From: Nostoc sp. UHCC 0302
Lineage (GTDB): Bacteria > Cyanobacteriota > Cyanobacteriia > Cyanobacteriales > Nostocaceae
Assembly: GCF_038096175.1 (NCBI RefSeq)
Contig: NZ_CP151099.1
Span: 5,992,001-6,056,000, forward strand
Length of the DNA: 64,000 nt
Direction of reading: 5' to 3'
Below the pieces are notes generated by a model that saw only the letters and a list, made by a program, of their open reading frames with translations, was not told the origin of the DNA and searched no databases. Shown one piece after another: positions 1 through 7,904 of the stretch (its first letter is position 1; the number at the start of each line of letters is the position of its first letter). Position numbers and translations under genes: made by a program.

Positions 1-1733
1 AACCAGTGGTCTTCCACGACTACTAAGTTACCCCCGGTATCGCGTGCAGCTTGATGGAGTGTCTGCATATCAATGGGTTTGACTGAGTAAGCATCTATGA
101 CGCGCACCGTGAAGCCTTCGTTTTTCAGTTGCTCATAAGCTTTAAGAGCTTCATGCAGGGTAATACCAGCAGCAATTACAGTGGCTTGATCTCTCTCGGA
201 ATTGCGAACTACTTTACTCCCACCAATGGGAAACTCTTCATTAGAGCCATAAATTACTGGTGTGCTTTCTCGTGTGGTGCGGAGGTAGACAACGCCATCG
301 CGATCGCTCATCTGCTCTACTAGTTTAGCGGTCTGATTGGCGTCACTGGGATATAATACTGTACTATTCCACACCGCCTGGAAGGCAGCTAAATCTTCCA
401 GTGCCATCTGTGAGGGGCCATCCTGACCAATCGAAACCCCAGCATGAGAACCTACTAATTTAATATTGGCGCGAGAGATGGCAGCCATGCGTACAAAGTC
501 GTAAGCTCTAGTTAAGAAGGCGGCGAAAGTGGAAGCAAAGGGTTTGTATTGTCGCACCTGCAAGCCTACCGCAGCTGCTACCATCTGCTGTTCAGCAATG
601 TACATTTCAAAGTAGCGCTCAGGAAAGGCTTCGGCAAAGTCTTCGGCGTAAGTAGAATTGCTCACTTCTGCATCGAGGACAATGACATCAGGTTGAGCAG
701 CACCCAATGCTTTGATGGCATCACCATATGCTCGACGGGTTGCAACTTTTGCACCTATCTCGTAAGTAGGTAGTTGCAAAGGTTGAACATTGCCTGTTGC
801 AGCTGATGAGGCAGCGTGGTCTTGGGGGTTTCCCCCAGGAGCGACTGCCGAACCCCGAAGGGGTTGGCTTTGTTCTTCGGGTTTATCTACTTCGATGGTA
901 ATGTGGCGTTCACCGCCTAACTCTGCGATCGCTTGTTTTTCGTCGTCGGGTTTTAACGCTTTACCATGCCAACCACCTAAATCTTCTAGAGCAGCCACAC
1001 CCTTGCCTTTCTTTGTCCGAGCAATAATTACTGTGGGGCGATTATTGATACTCAAAGCAGCGCTATAAGCTTGATCAATTTCTTGCAAATTGTGACCATC
1101 AATCTCAATCGCTTGCCAGCCAAAAGCTCTAGCACGATTTGCGTAGGCTTGTATGTTCCAACCGAGTTCAGTTTGACCACGCTGGCCTAATCGATTCACA
1201 TCAATGATGGCAATTAAATTGTCTAAAGTATAATGTGCTGCATGATCAAAAGCTTCCCAGACTGACCCTTCAGCAGTTTCACTATCACCTAGTAGTACCC
1301 AGGTATGGTAGGGGAGTTGATCTAAATATTTACCTGCCAAAGCCACACCCACACCGATGGGTAATCCTTGTCCCAAGGAGCCAGTAGCTACATCAACCCA
1401 AGGTAAAACTGGTGTGGGATGACCTTCTAGACGGCTACCCAATTTCCGCAATGAAAGCAGCTCCTCATCAGTAATTACCCCCGCTGCTTTGTACATCGAA
1501 TATAGCAATGGTGCAGCGTGTCCTTTAGAGAAAATCAGGCGATCATTATTGGGATTATCTGGATTGTCAAAGTCATAGCGGAGATATTTAGACAGTAAAA
1601 CCGCCATTAAATCAGCCGCTGACATCGACGAAGTAGGATGACCCGAACCTGCGACGGTTGTAGCGCGAATACTATCTACACGCAACTGTTGTGCCAATTC
1701 TTGCCATCGTTGCAGTTGCTCTTGTGTGGTCAT
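1..1733 (-). CDS. Transketolase (3' end outside window)
   Basis: Thiamine-diphosphate enzyme that moves two-carbon ketol units between sugar phosphates in the Calvin cycle and pentose phosphate pathway. The frame starts at ATG 1733 and stays open to base 1, giving about 577 codons with the C-terminus missing. Residues near 29-34 read GSGHPT; the ThDP/Mg site GDSETAEG lies near 148-155, followed by DVNR. A second domain with the pattern of the transketolase pyrimidine-binding domain starts near residue 320 (YAEDFAEAFPERYFEMYIAE). The N-terminus resembles the shorter, animal-type transketolases more than the roughly 670-residue Calvin-cycle enzyme, so this may be a second transketolase of the genome (inference). 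The interdomain linker near residues 288-304 is encoded by a palindromic repeat at 821-869 without breaking the frame. Family is certain; paralogue assignment is not. Confidence 0.9.
   Translation of the reverse strand, partial: MTTQEQLQRWQELAQQLRVDSIRATTVAGSGHPTSSMSAADLMAVLLSKYLRYDFDNPDNPNNDRLIFSKGHAAPLLYSMYKAAGVITDEELLSLRKLGSRLEGHPTPVLPWVDVATGSLGQGLPIGVGVALAGKYLDQLPYHTWVLLGDSETAEGSVWEAFDHAAHYTLDNLIAIIDVNRLGQRGQTELGWNIQAYANRARAFGWQAIEIDGHNLQEIDQAYSAALSINNRPTVIIARTKKGKGVAALEDLGGWHGKALKPDDEKQAIAELGGERHITIEVDKPEEQSQPLRGSAVAPGGNPQDHAASSAATGNVQPLQLPTYEIGAKVATRRAYGDAIKALGAAQPDVIVLDAEVSNSTYAEDFAEAFPERYFEMYIAEQQMVAAAVGLQVRQYKPFASTFAAFLTRAYDFVRMAAISRANIKLVGSHAGVSIGQDGPSQMALEDLAAFQAVWNSTVLYPSDANQTAKLVEQMSDRDGVVYLRTTRESTPVIYGSNEEFPIGGSKVVRNSERDQATVIAAGITLHEALKAYEQLKNEGFTVRVIDAYSVKPIDMQTLHQAARDTGGNLVVVEDHW
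821..869. repeat. Palindromic repeat inside transketolase linker
   Basis: Two adjacent short palindromes (CTTGGGGG-TTT-CCCCCAGG and AACCCC-GAA-GGGGTT) lie inside the transketolase frame. They translate in frame to a Gly/Pro/Asn-rich linker. Compact G/C palindromes of this kind are typical of Nostocales interspersed repeats. Confidence 0.7.
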
Positions 1734-1839
1734 AGTTGTTTTCCTAAATAAAACTAAGGGTATTTATGATGGTTGGCTAATGTTTTGTAAAATCACTCTT
1801 GTTTTGGCTATCTTTGCTATTTTTGTGGAAGAATTTGCT

Positions 1840-1997
1840 AATATTACGTGAATTCGACGAGTGCTATGTTGACCTCTCCCCTAGCCCCTCTCCTACGAGG
1901 AGAGGGGAGTAAAATCATGATTTTTTCGTTGCTCCTACCTTTCCGCTTCGGAGAGGGAGGTTGGGAGGGAGAGGTTCATCGAACTCATGTTAATATT
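1840..1997. repeat. MITE-like element with imperfect terminal inverted repeats
   Basis: The left end AATATTACGTGAATTCGACG is matched in inverted orientation by the right end TCGAACTCATGTTAATATT. Inside, a second inverted pair starts with CCTCTCCC and ends with GGGAGAGG. Only a spurious ORF is present. The architecture is that of a small non-autonomous element, about 158 bp. No target duplication was established. Confidence 0.6.
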
Positions 1998-2720
1998 CAG
2001 AATTTCAAAGCAAAAATTATTTATTTTATGTTTGTTATTAAGTAAGTTGACATCACAAAACTGAAAATACTTTATAAATCGTAGTTTGTGCTTTAGCGCT
2101 CAAGCGCAACTACAAACTTTAATTTATTCATGTCTATCTACTTAGTAACAAATTGATTAAACCAAACCAGCAGGAGACATAAATCTAACTAACTTTGCTC
2201 AGAGATTGATTTCATACTTATTCTTCCTGAGATTACTTTAGAAAGAAGAAAGTAGAGTTGCTTCATTCTAATGGAATATCTACTTTTTCTTTCTAAAGGT
2301 ATAGAAAATCATTAAAAATGGATACAATATTCTCTATAAAAGTTAAGTAAAAGCTAAAAAATAAGGTTTTTAAATGAAGCTTAAGTTGCTTGAATTAGAA
2401 CCTATTTTGCAAAATAAAATGGAAGCTAAAGTGTGGGTAAAAAGATTTTCATGCTTGTTCTACCCTAATTAGCATCAGAGTATTGCACTTAGTGAATAAA
2501 ACTTGTGAACGAGTCTTTGATACTGACCGATGAGCTTTATAGCTCGTGAGCAAGTATTAGAATTTCTAGGACAAAGGAAAGACTGCACATTTCAAAATTT
2601 AATTTACCTCTGATGATGAATAGAAGTTATCACTTACGATAGTTCTCATCACTGCTTTAGATGGGTGAGAGTAAATATACTCATGTCGGCGAAGGAAGTT
2701 TAAAGGGTGAGGTTCAATGC
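1998..2720. other. Intergenic region, AT-rich
   Basis: No supported gene between the MITE-like element and the small ORF at 2721. The only structure recognised is the long inverted repeat at 2236-2298. Confidence 0.6.
2236..2298. repeat. Long inverted repeat (hairpin, ~20-bp stem)
   Basis: CTTTAGAAAGAAGAAAGTAG pairs with TCTACTTTTTCTTTCTAAAG with one bulge around a loop of about 22 nt. It is not next to a gene end and has no terminal T-run, so it may be an RNA structure or a repeat remnant rather than a terminator. Confidence 0.5.
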
Positions 2721-2948
2721 ATGGAAGCGACAAGTGAATCTCAAACTGTCAACTCGTGCTGGTATACTCCATTACCATTAAACGAGTATGCAACTAGTCG
2801 AGTAACTGTCTACTATTACAGCGACAGTAGATGGGTTCCTATTAAATACTGTTCATTGGGAAAGGCTATTTTGCTCTACGAGCAGGCAAAGCTAGTGGGT
2901 AAAGAAATTTTGTTATTTCCCACTGATTTAGACCCCAACAATTTCTAA
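2721..2948 (+). CDS. Small hypothetical protein
   Basis: A 75-residue frame starting at ATG 2721, chosen because GGTGAGG lies just upstream; an in-frame upstream ATG at 2661 has no visible ribosome site. Composition is protein-like, with an aromatic stretch (VTVYYYSDSRWVPIKYCSLG) and a helical, charged C-terminal half ending FPTDLDPNNF. No signal peptide or membrane segment. It stands alone between an AT-rich spacer and the convergent response-regulator gene. I do not recognise the family and assign no function. It could be a chance frame, but its biased composition argues for a real gene. Confidence 0.45.
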   Translation: MEATSESQTVNSCWYTPLPLNEYATSRVTVYYYSDSRWVPIKYCSLGKAILLYEQAKLVGKEILLFPTDLDPNNF

Positions 2949-3035
2949 TGCATCTTGAACTAAAACGTATTGTTCGCTTCTTAGGTTGTTAAATTTTTTC
3001 TAAGTCATGATTTATATAATTGCAACGTCTTTTAA

Positions 3036-3713
3036 TCAAACTAAACCCGATCGCAATGCCACAACTGCTGCTTGTACGCGATCATCAACGGCGAGTTTAT
3101 TCATAATTCCCCGGACATGAGTTTTGACAGTATTCGGACTAAGATAGAGCTTTTCGGCAATCTCTGGGTTGCTTAACCCATCCACCATTAATTTCAAAAC
3201 TTCTAATTCGCGCCCAGATAGGTTAGCAGTATTGCCAGCGGGTGAGGGGGGTTTTAGATTATCAATGACTCGCCGAGCAATTTGAGGATCGAGATAAGCT
3301 GCACCATCAACTGCGGCCGCGATCGCATTTAACAGTCGTTCTACACTTGCACCTTTAATACAATATGCATCCGCACCGCTAGACAGGGCAGCAATAATTT
3401 CTGTTTCCGTTTGATGAGATGTCAGCATCACTACATGAGTGTCTGGCAAAGCTGCCTTAATCTGTTGTGTGGCGGCAATCCCATCGAGTCGCGGTAAGCC
3501 AATATCCATCACTACTACATCAGGTTTAAGTTGTAGTGCTGCTTGAACTCCCAAATAACCATCTTCCGCTTGCCCAACAATCTCTAAGTGTGGGTGAGCC
3601 ATTAATGACTGTTCTAGTCCCAGTTGCATCATCGGATCGTCTTCGACAATCAACACCCGCAACGGAGGAGTATCGTTTGGCAGATTTAAGGAGTAGCTGG
3701 TATCTGGAGACAT
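3036..3713 (-). CDS. Two-component response regulator, NarL/LuxR family
   Basis: DNA-binding response regulator of 225 residues. The receiver domain spans about 18-135, with acidic pocket E24-D25-D26, phosphoacceptor D70 (VVMDIGLP), T97 and K119 (CIKG). A short linker leads to a LuxR-type helix-turn-helix at about 155-225 (LSGRELEVLKLMVDGLSNPE; SPNTVKTHV). All phosphorylation residues are present, so it should be a functional phospho-switch controlling transcription. No histidine kinase is adjacent, so the partner is unknown. It is convergent with the small ORF at 2721, and the downstream spacer is short. Family assignment is firm; target genes cannot be read from the sequence. Confidence 0.92.
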   Translation of the reverse strand: MSPDTSYSLNLPNDTPPLRVLIVEDDPMMQLGLEQSLMAHPHLEIVGQAEDGYLGVQAALQLKPDVVVMDIGLPRLDGIAATQQIKAALPDTHVVMLTSHQTETEIIAALSSGADAYCIKGASVERLLNAIAAAVDGAAYLDPQIARRVIDNLKPPSPAGNTANLSGRELEVLKLMVDGLSNPEIAEKLYLSPNTVKTHVRGIMNKLAVDDRVQAAVVALRSGLV

Positions 3714-3816
3714 TTTTTAGGAGTCGGGAGTGGGAAAGTGGGAAGTGGAGGAGGAGATAAATCAATTCAAAATTCAAAATTCACTTAGGGAAAATTTATT
3801 CTGACTCCTGACTCTT

Positions 3817-3882
3817 GTAGAGACGCGATGAATCGCGTTTCTACTCTATGAATCTTGTACAGACGCGATTCATCGCGTCTCT
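3817..3882. repeat. Two copies of the GACGCGAT...ATCGCGTC palindrome
   Basis: Two near-perfect palindromes (3817-3844 and 3857-3882) built on GAGACGCGATNNATCGCGTC sit between the response regulator and era. Related copies occur at 6261-6327, 49426-49453, 55555-55580, 55669-55693 and, diverged, 59868-59895, always between genes. Confidence 0.8.
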
Positions 3883-3893
3883 TGACTAATTTT

Positions 3894-4868
3894 CTATTCT
3901 TCCACGCGATAGCCTAACTCTGCTAACCTGATGCGCGACTGTCGCCATTTTGGCTGGACTTTCACAAATAGTTCTAGGTAAACTTTGCCTGCGATTAGCT
4001 TTTGAATTTGTTCACGAGCTGCACTACCAATGGCTTTGAGCATTGAGCCACCTTTACCTATGAGTATGCCTTTTTGGGAATCGCGCTCGACGTTAATGGT
4101 AGCCAGTACACGGGTAATATTGGGAGTTTCTTCTACTTGGTCAATAGCGATCGCAACTGAATGGGGTACTTCTTCACGAGTTAATAGTAAAATTTGTTCT
4201 CGGATTAGTTCGCCCATAATAAAGCGCTCTGGCTGGTCTGTTACCAAGTCTGGGGGATAGTAGAATGGCCCAGTTTCTAAATGTTTAATTAATAATTGTT
4301 GAAGTTCTGGTAACCCTGTACCAGTCTTGGCAGAAAATTTCACGATTTCCCATTCATGGGACTCGGCCATCCAATTGTAACTATCATCTAAAAGCTGAGA
4401 ATCTGACGGCTGTTGATCGGTTTTATTCACACCGACTATCAACGGTGTGTTGCTGTGACTGAGCAAATCAGCAATATAGCGATCGCCTGCACCACAAGCT
4501 ACCGTTCCATCTACCACAAACAGCACCACATCAACTGATTCAATGGCAATTTTGGCATTTTGCACCAACACTTCCCCCAATTGATGATGAGGTTTATGAA
4601 TTCCTGGGGTGTCTACAAAAATTAACTGTGCCTCTGGCGTCGTTAAAATACCCCGCAATCGGTTACGTGTCGTTTGTGCTACTGGTGATGTAATCGCAAC
4701 TTTTTGTCCTACCAATTGATTCATCAAAGTAGATTTACCGACATTCGGGCGACCAATAATGCCGATAAAACCTGACTTAAACTCAGGAGGAGCCTGGGGG
4801 ATTGTTACTTCTCCTGAAAAAGAGAAGATGTAATCATCAATACTAGTCACCTTTGGCTCCACCCTCAT
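3894..4868 (-). CDS. era: GTPase Era
   Basis: Essential GTPase that binds 16S rRNA near its 3' end and assists maturation of the 30S subunit. It has 324 residues. An N-terminal extension of about 30 residues, common in cyanobacterial Era, precedes the G domain: G1 GRPNVGKS (39-46), G3 DTPGIH and G4 NKTD. The C-terminal KH domain carries the RNA-binding IGKGGSMLKAIG loop. All GTP-binding motifs are intact. The start is ATG 4868 on the minus strand. The DNA around the start codon lies in the left half of a tandem duplication (4864-5093) shared with the region upstream of the divergently transcribed pfkA. Function is confidently transferable. Confidence 0.97.
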   Translation of the reverse strand: MRVEPKVTSIDDYIFSFSGEVTIPQAPPEFKSGFIGIIGRPNVGKSTLMNQLVGQKVAITSPVAQTTRNRLRGILTTPEAQLIFVDTPGIHKPHHQLGEVLVQNAKIAIESVDVVLFVVDGTVACGAGDRYIADLLSHSNTPLIVGVNKTDQQPSDSQLLDDSYNWMAESHEWEIVKFSAKTGTGLPELQQLLIKHLETGPFYYPPDLVTDQPERFIMGELIREQILLLTREEVPHSVAIAIDQVEETPNITRVLATINVERDSQKGILIGKGGSMLKAIGSAAREQIQKLIAGKVYLELFVKVQPKWRQSRIRLAELGYRVEE

Positions 4869-5093
4869 ATTTTACAGTTGGGATAAGTTGATTTTCTCTG
4901 AGACGCAAAACAAACATAGAATTACCCTGGCTGGCATTTTTGAGTATTGCTTCTGCTGAGGTTTAATCTACTACTGTCTTTACACTCATATTTTACACCT
5001 GGGATAACTTGGTTTGGTTTTTAGATACAAAACCAACATAAAATTAGCTTTGGCATTTGTGGGTATCGCTTTTGCTGAAGTTTAATCTCTTAA
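4864..5093. repeat. Tandem duplication (~110 bp x2) between era and pfkA
   Basis: The segment starting CTCATATTTTACA at 4864-4975 recurs at 4985-5093 in the same order: GGGATAA, a run of CAAACATA/CCAACATA type, TGGCATTT, GTATTGCTT/GTATCGCTT, then TTTAATCT. The left copy contains the era start codon (CAT 4866-4868); the right copy keeps an orphan CAT at the matching place. The divergent promoter region has therefore been duplicated. Confidence 0.8.
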
Positions 5094-5137
5094 CCCCGGC
5101 TTAAGTTTAATCCACTACTCAATATATTTGGATCAAA

Positions 5138-6235
5138 ATGTCAAAAAAAGACATGGGAGAACGTAAGCGCATTGGAATTCTTACCAGTGGAGGAGATTGT
5201 TCTGGCTTAAATGCTGTGATCAGGGCTGTAGTAAATTGTGCTGTGAGTACTTACGGCTGGGATGTTTTGGGAATTCGTCAAGCTACTGTAGGATTGATGG
5301 CGCGTCCACCACAATTTACAAAGTTGGAAATTGATCAAGTGGATTCGCTCCTGACTGCTGGTGGCACAATGTTGGGAACAACGAATAAAGGCGATCCCTT
5401 TGCTTTTCCGATGCCGGATGGAAGTGTATGCGATCGCTCCGAAGAAATTATTGCAGGTTACCATGAGCTAGGTTTAGACGCTTTGATTGGTATTGGCGGC
5501 GATGGTAGTTTGGCAATTCTCCGCCGTCTTGCACAACAAGGCGGAATTAACCTAGTTGGAATTCCCAAAACGATTGATAACGATATTGGTGTTACTGAAC
5601 ACGCGATAGGTTTTGATACGGCTGTGAATATCGCCACAGAAGCATTAGATCGGTTACATTTTACCGCTGCCAGTCATAGCCGAGTCATGATTTTAGAAGT
5701 CATGGGGCGTGATGCTGGACACATAGCTATAGCTGCGGGAATTGCTGGGGGAGCAAATGTAATTTTAATTCCAGAAATTCCTTACACAGTTGAGCATATT
5801 TGTCACAAAATCAAAGAACGCCAAGAGAAAGGCAAAAACTATTGTTTGATTATTGTTTCTGAAGCTGTTCGCACCCATGATGGCGAAAATGTCACGATTA
5901 CAAATCGTTTAGGTCAATCTCGATACGGTGGAATTGGTGAATATTTAGCCGATAAAATTATTCAGCACATTGGTGTAGAAACGCGAGTTACTGTTTTAGG
6001 ACACATTCAACGCGGTGGAACTGCTTCACCACTAGATAGATTAGTTGCAACTGCTTTTGGCGTTGCGGCGGTTAATCTCATTGCCGAGGGTAAATACGAT
6101 CGCATGGTCACATGGCAAAATCGTCAAGTATTAAGTGTACCAATTGCCGAAGCGATCGCTCACTATAGCGCCGTCGATCCGAATGGCACTTTAGTAAAAA
6201 CCGCTCGTGGCATGGGTATTTATTTAGGAGACTAA
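5138..6235 (+). CDS. pfkA: 6-phosphofructokinase (PfkA family)
   Basis: Phosphorylates fructose 6-phosphate to fructose 1,6-bisphosphate, the committed glycolytic step. It has 365 residues. Nucleotide-binding GGDCSGLNAVIR starts at G18, GGDGS is at 120-124, and the catalytic loop PKTIDND (143-149) has the base D147; MGRDAGHIA and GHIQRGG complete the substrate site. The residue equivalent to E. coli Gly104 is Gly123, as in ATP-type enzymes, but the residue equivalent to Gly124 is Lys144, as in PPi-type enzymes. This is the mixed signature of group III PFKs, so the phosphoryl donor should not be assumed. ATG 5138 is used; ATG 5153 is an alternative, and neither has a strong ribosome site. It is divergent from era across a duplicated spacer. 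Confidence 0.95.
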   Translation: MSKKDMGERKRIGILTSGGDCSGLNAVIRAVVNCAVSTYGWDVLGIRQATVGLMARPPQFTKLEIDQVDSLLTAGGTMLGTTNKGDPFAFPMPDGSVCDRSEEIIAGYHELGLDALIGIGGDGSLAILRRLAQQGGINLVGIPKTIDNDIGVTEHAIGFDTAVNIATEALDRLHFTAASHSRVMILEVMGRDAGHIAIAAGIAGGANVILIPEIPYTVEHICHKIKERQEKGKNYCLIIVSEAVRTHDGENVTITNRLGQSRYGGIGEYLADKIIQHIGVETRVTVLGHIQRGGTASPLDRLVATAFGVAAVNLIAEGKYDRMVTWQNRQVLSVPIAEAIAHYSAVDPNGTLVKTARGMGIYLGD

Positions 6236-6260
6236 ACTCAATACTGTTCGGTTAAGGCAA

Positions 6261-6327
6261 GAGACGCGATGAATCGCCGTCTCTACAATAATTAGTCTTT
6301 TGTAGAGACGGCGATTTATCGCGTCTT
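6261..6327. repeat. Two GACGCGAT...ATCGCGTC palindromes after pfkA
   Basis: Inverted-repeat copies at 6261-6286 and 6302-6327 belong to the palindrome family described at 3817. They face each other and could form a larger hairpin, possibly acting in pfkA transcript 3'-end formation. Confidence 0.65.
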
Positions 6328-6408
6328 TGTGATGATTTAGGGAAAAAAATTTTCATGTTTAGTATGTGATGACAATTACATGAATATCTATGCCCAATGC
6401 CCCATCCC

Positions 6409-7539
6409 CTAACTCACAATCCCCAACACAAACTCACCTTCATTGACAGCATGATTGGTTGAAACATCATAAACCAATCCATGCTGTTGAGCGCAGACAT
6501 CAATTACACTCGGTAATTGACTTTCTTTATTAAAACTGAGAATTTGATAGATTCTGTCTCCAGCTTTGACTGAACTACCTAATTCAATTCGAGATTGAAT
6601 CATACCCCCAGCGATCGCATAATATTTTGTAATCTTACTTCTGGAGCTAAACTTCATTTTATGAGATTTAGTCTCCTCTACAGGAAAACCAGAAATCTGC
6701 AATACACCCTTTTGTGCTAAATAGTTTTTCACACCCCAGACACCTTTAGCAACTGAATCAGGATTAATCTGCATTCCTGCACCAAGTTCTAGTGTCCAAG
6801 CTTCGACATCAAATCTGATATCTCTACCCAACTCTTGAAAACAAGCTTCTAATGCTAACCAAGGTTTGATAAACGCTTCGTCAAAAGCATCGCCATCATA
6901 TTTATCTAATAAAATTCCGTCATTGAACAAGAAGTATTTTGCACTGTCTTCTCGATTTCGGAAGTAAAAAAGGTAGTTTAACGCTTGATTTGTAGAACTA
7001 TGTAAATCAATCAAATAGTCTGCATCTAAACTGAGACTTTGTAGTTTGTAACGAAATAGCTCAGTATAAGGTACACCCACAGAAGAATTAATTTTTTCTA
7101 AAATTTTGGCGAATTGTTGCTTAATTGTAGTTAGATAACTTTGTCGAACGACCTCTAGATCAATGTGAAGTTGAGATTTAGTAAAGGCTACTAAATCATC
7201 AGCTTCTTTCTCATAGTCCCAAAAAATGCGGTTCCAGTCTTTGGCTTCATAAACGCAGTATCTTCCAGGGGAGAAATGATGAGCGCGTTCATTCGTCCCC
7301 ATTGGATTACAAACAGGAACCAGCCAAATTTCTCCCACTAAACTTGTAGCATTTAGTGTTAATAAAAATTCAATTAATTGGTGAATGACAGCATTACCAA
7401 CAATTTCTGCACCGTGCAGATTTGATTGAATGTAAACCTTTTTACCGGGTTGAGCGCCAATGAATTTGTATACTTGTAAGTATAGGCGATCGCCCGAAGC
7501 CATTTGACGTAAAGCAATAGTTTCAATAATAGGAAGCAT
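6409..7539 (-). CDS. Succinylglutamate desuccinylase/aspartoacylase family protein
   Basis: Zinc-dependent deacylase-like protein of 376 residues in the M14-related AspA/AstE superfamily. The first metal motif is NLHGAE (H42, E45) and the second ligand is in DLHSS (H180), both at expected spacing; NPMGTNERAHH resembles the substrate-binding Asn-Arg region. The C-terminal part (about 290-376) is beta-rich and contains a lipoyl-like segment (AGGMIQSRIELGSSVKAGDR), usual in this subfamily. The substrate is unknown; members act on N-acyl amino acids. It is convergent with pfkA and monocistronic as far as visible. Start is ATG 7539. The family is well supported; the exact reaction is not. Confidence 0.85.
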   Translation of the reverse strand: MLPIIETIALRQMASGDRLYLQVYKFIGAQPGKKVYIQSNLHGAEIVGNAVIHQLIEFLLTLNATSLVGEIWLVPVCNPMGTNERAHHFSPGRYCVYEAKDWNRIFWDYEKEADDLVAFTKSQLHIDLEVVRQSYLTTIKQQFAKILEKINSSVGVPYTELFRYKLQSLSLDADYLIDLHSSTNQALNYLFYFRNREDSAKYFLFNDGILLDKYDGDAFDEAFIKPWLALEACFQELGRDIRFDVEAWTLELGAGMQINPDSVAKGVWGVKNYLAQKGVLQISGFPVEETKSHKMKFSSRSKITKYYAIAGGMIQSRIELGSSVKAGDRIYQILSFNKESQLPSVIDVCAQQHGLVYDVSTNHAVNEGEFVLGIVS

Positions 7540-7631
7540 AAAACAATTCAGTAATGATTTGAGTAAATTATCGCTGTATCTATACTGAATTCAAACCCTA
7601 GCCCAATAGAATTTGCTGATTTACCAGAGTT

Positions 7632-7790
7632 TTACCCCACCCTAACCCTCCCCCCTTCGACAAGCTCAGGGCATCGCTTGGAAAGGGGAGGGAACTAGAT
7701 TTTCCGGTTTCCCCCCTTTATAAGGGGAGCCACTGCGTTGCGGAGGTTCCCTCCGTTGAAGCAAGTGGCGTGGGATTAAGGAGGGTAATT
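7632..7790. repeat. G/C-rich interspersed repeat cluster
   Basis: Composite of CCCACCCTAACCCTCCCCC, a TTCGACAAGCTCAGGG motif, AAAGGGGAGGG and CCCCCCTTTATAAGGGG palindromes, upstream of the CHAT gene. Repeats of this composition are common between genes in Nostocales. No coding content. Confidence 0.6.
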
Positions 7791-7904
7791 CGACACACGG
7801 CTTGCGGGGAGAAGAAACTCTTCAGGTTTAACAAGTAATCACATAACCTCTGCGTGAATTACTAGGATAAGTTAGCATCACATTAACTAGTGTTGGCAGT
7901 AGCT

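Noticed and set aside
1848-2045. 65-residue ORF
   Set aside because: Encoded by the MITE-like element (LTSPLAPLLRGEGS is a translated repeat).
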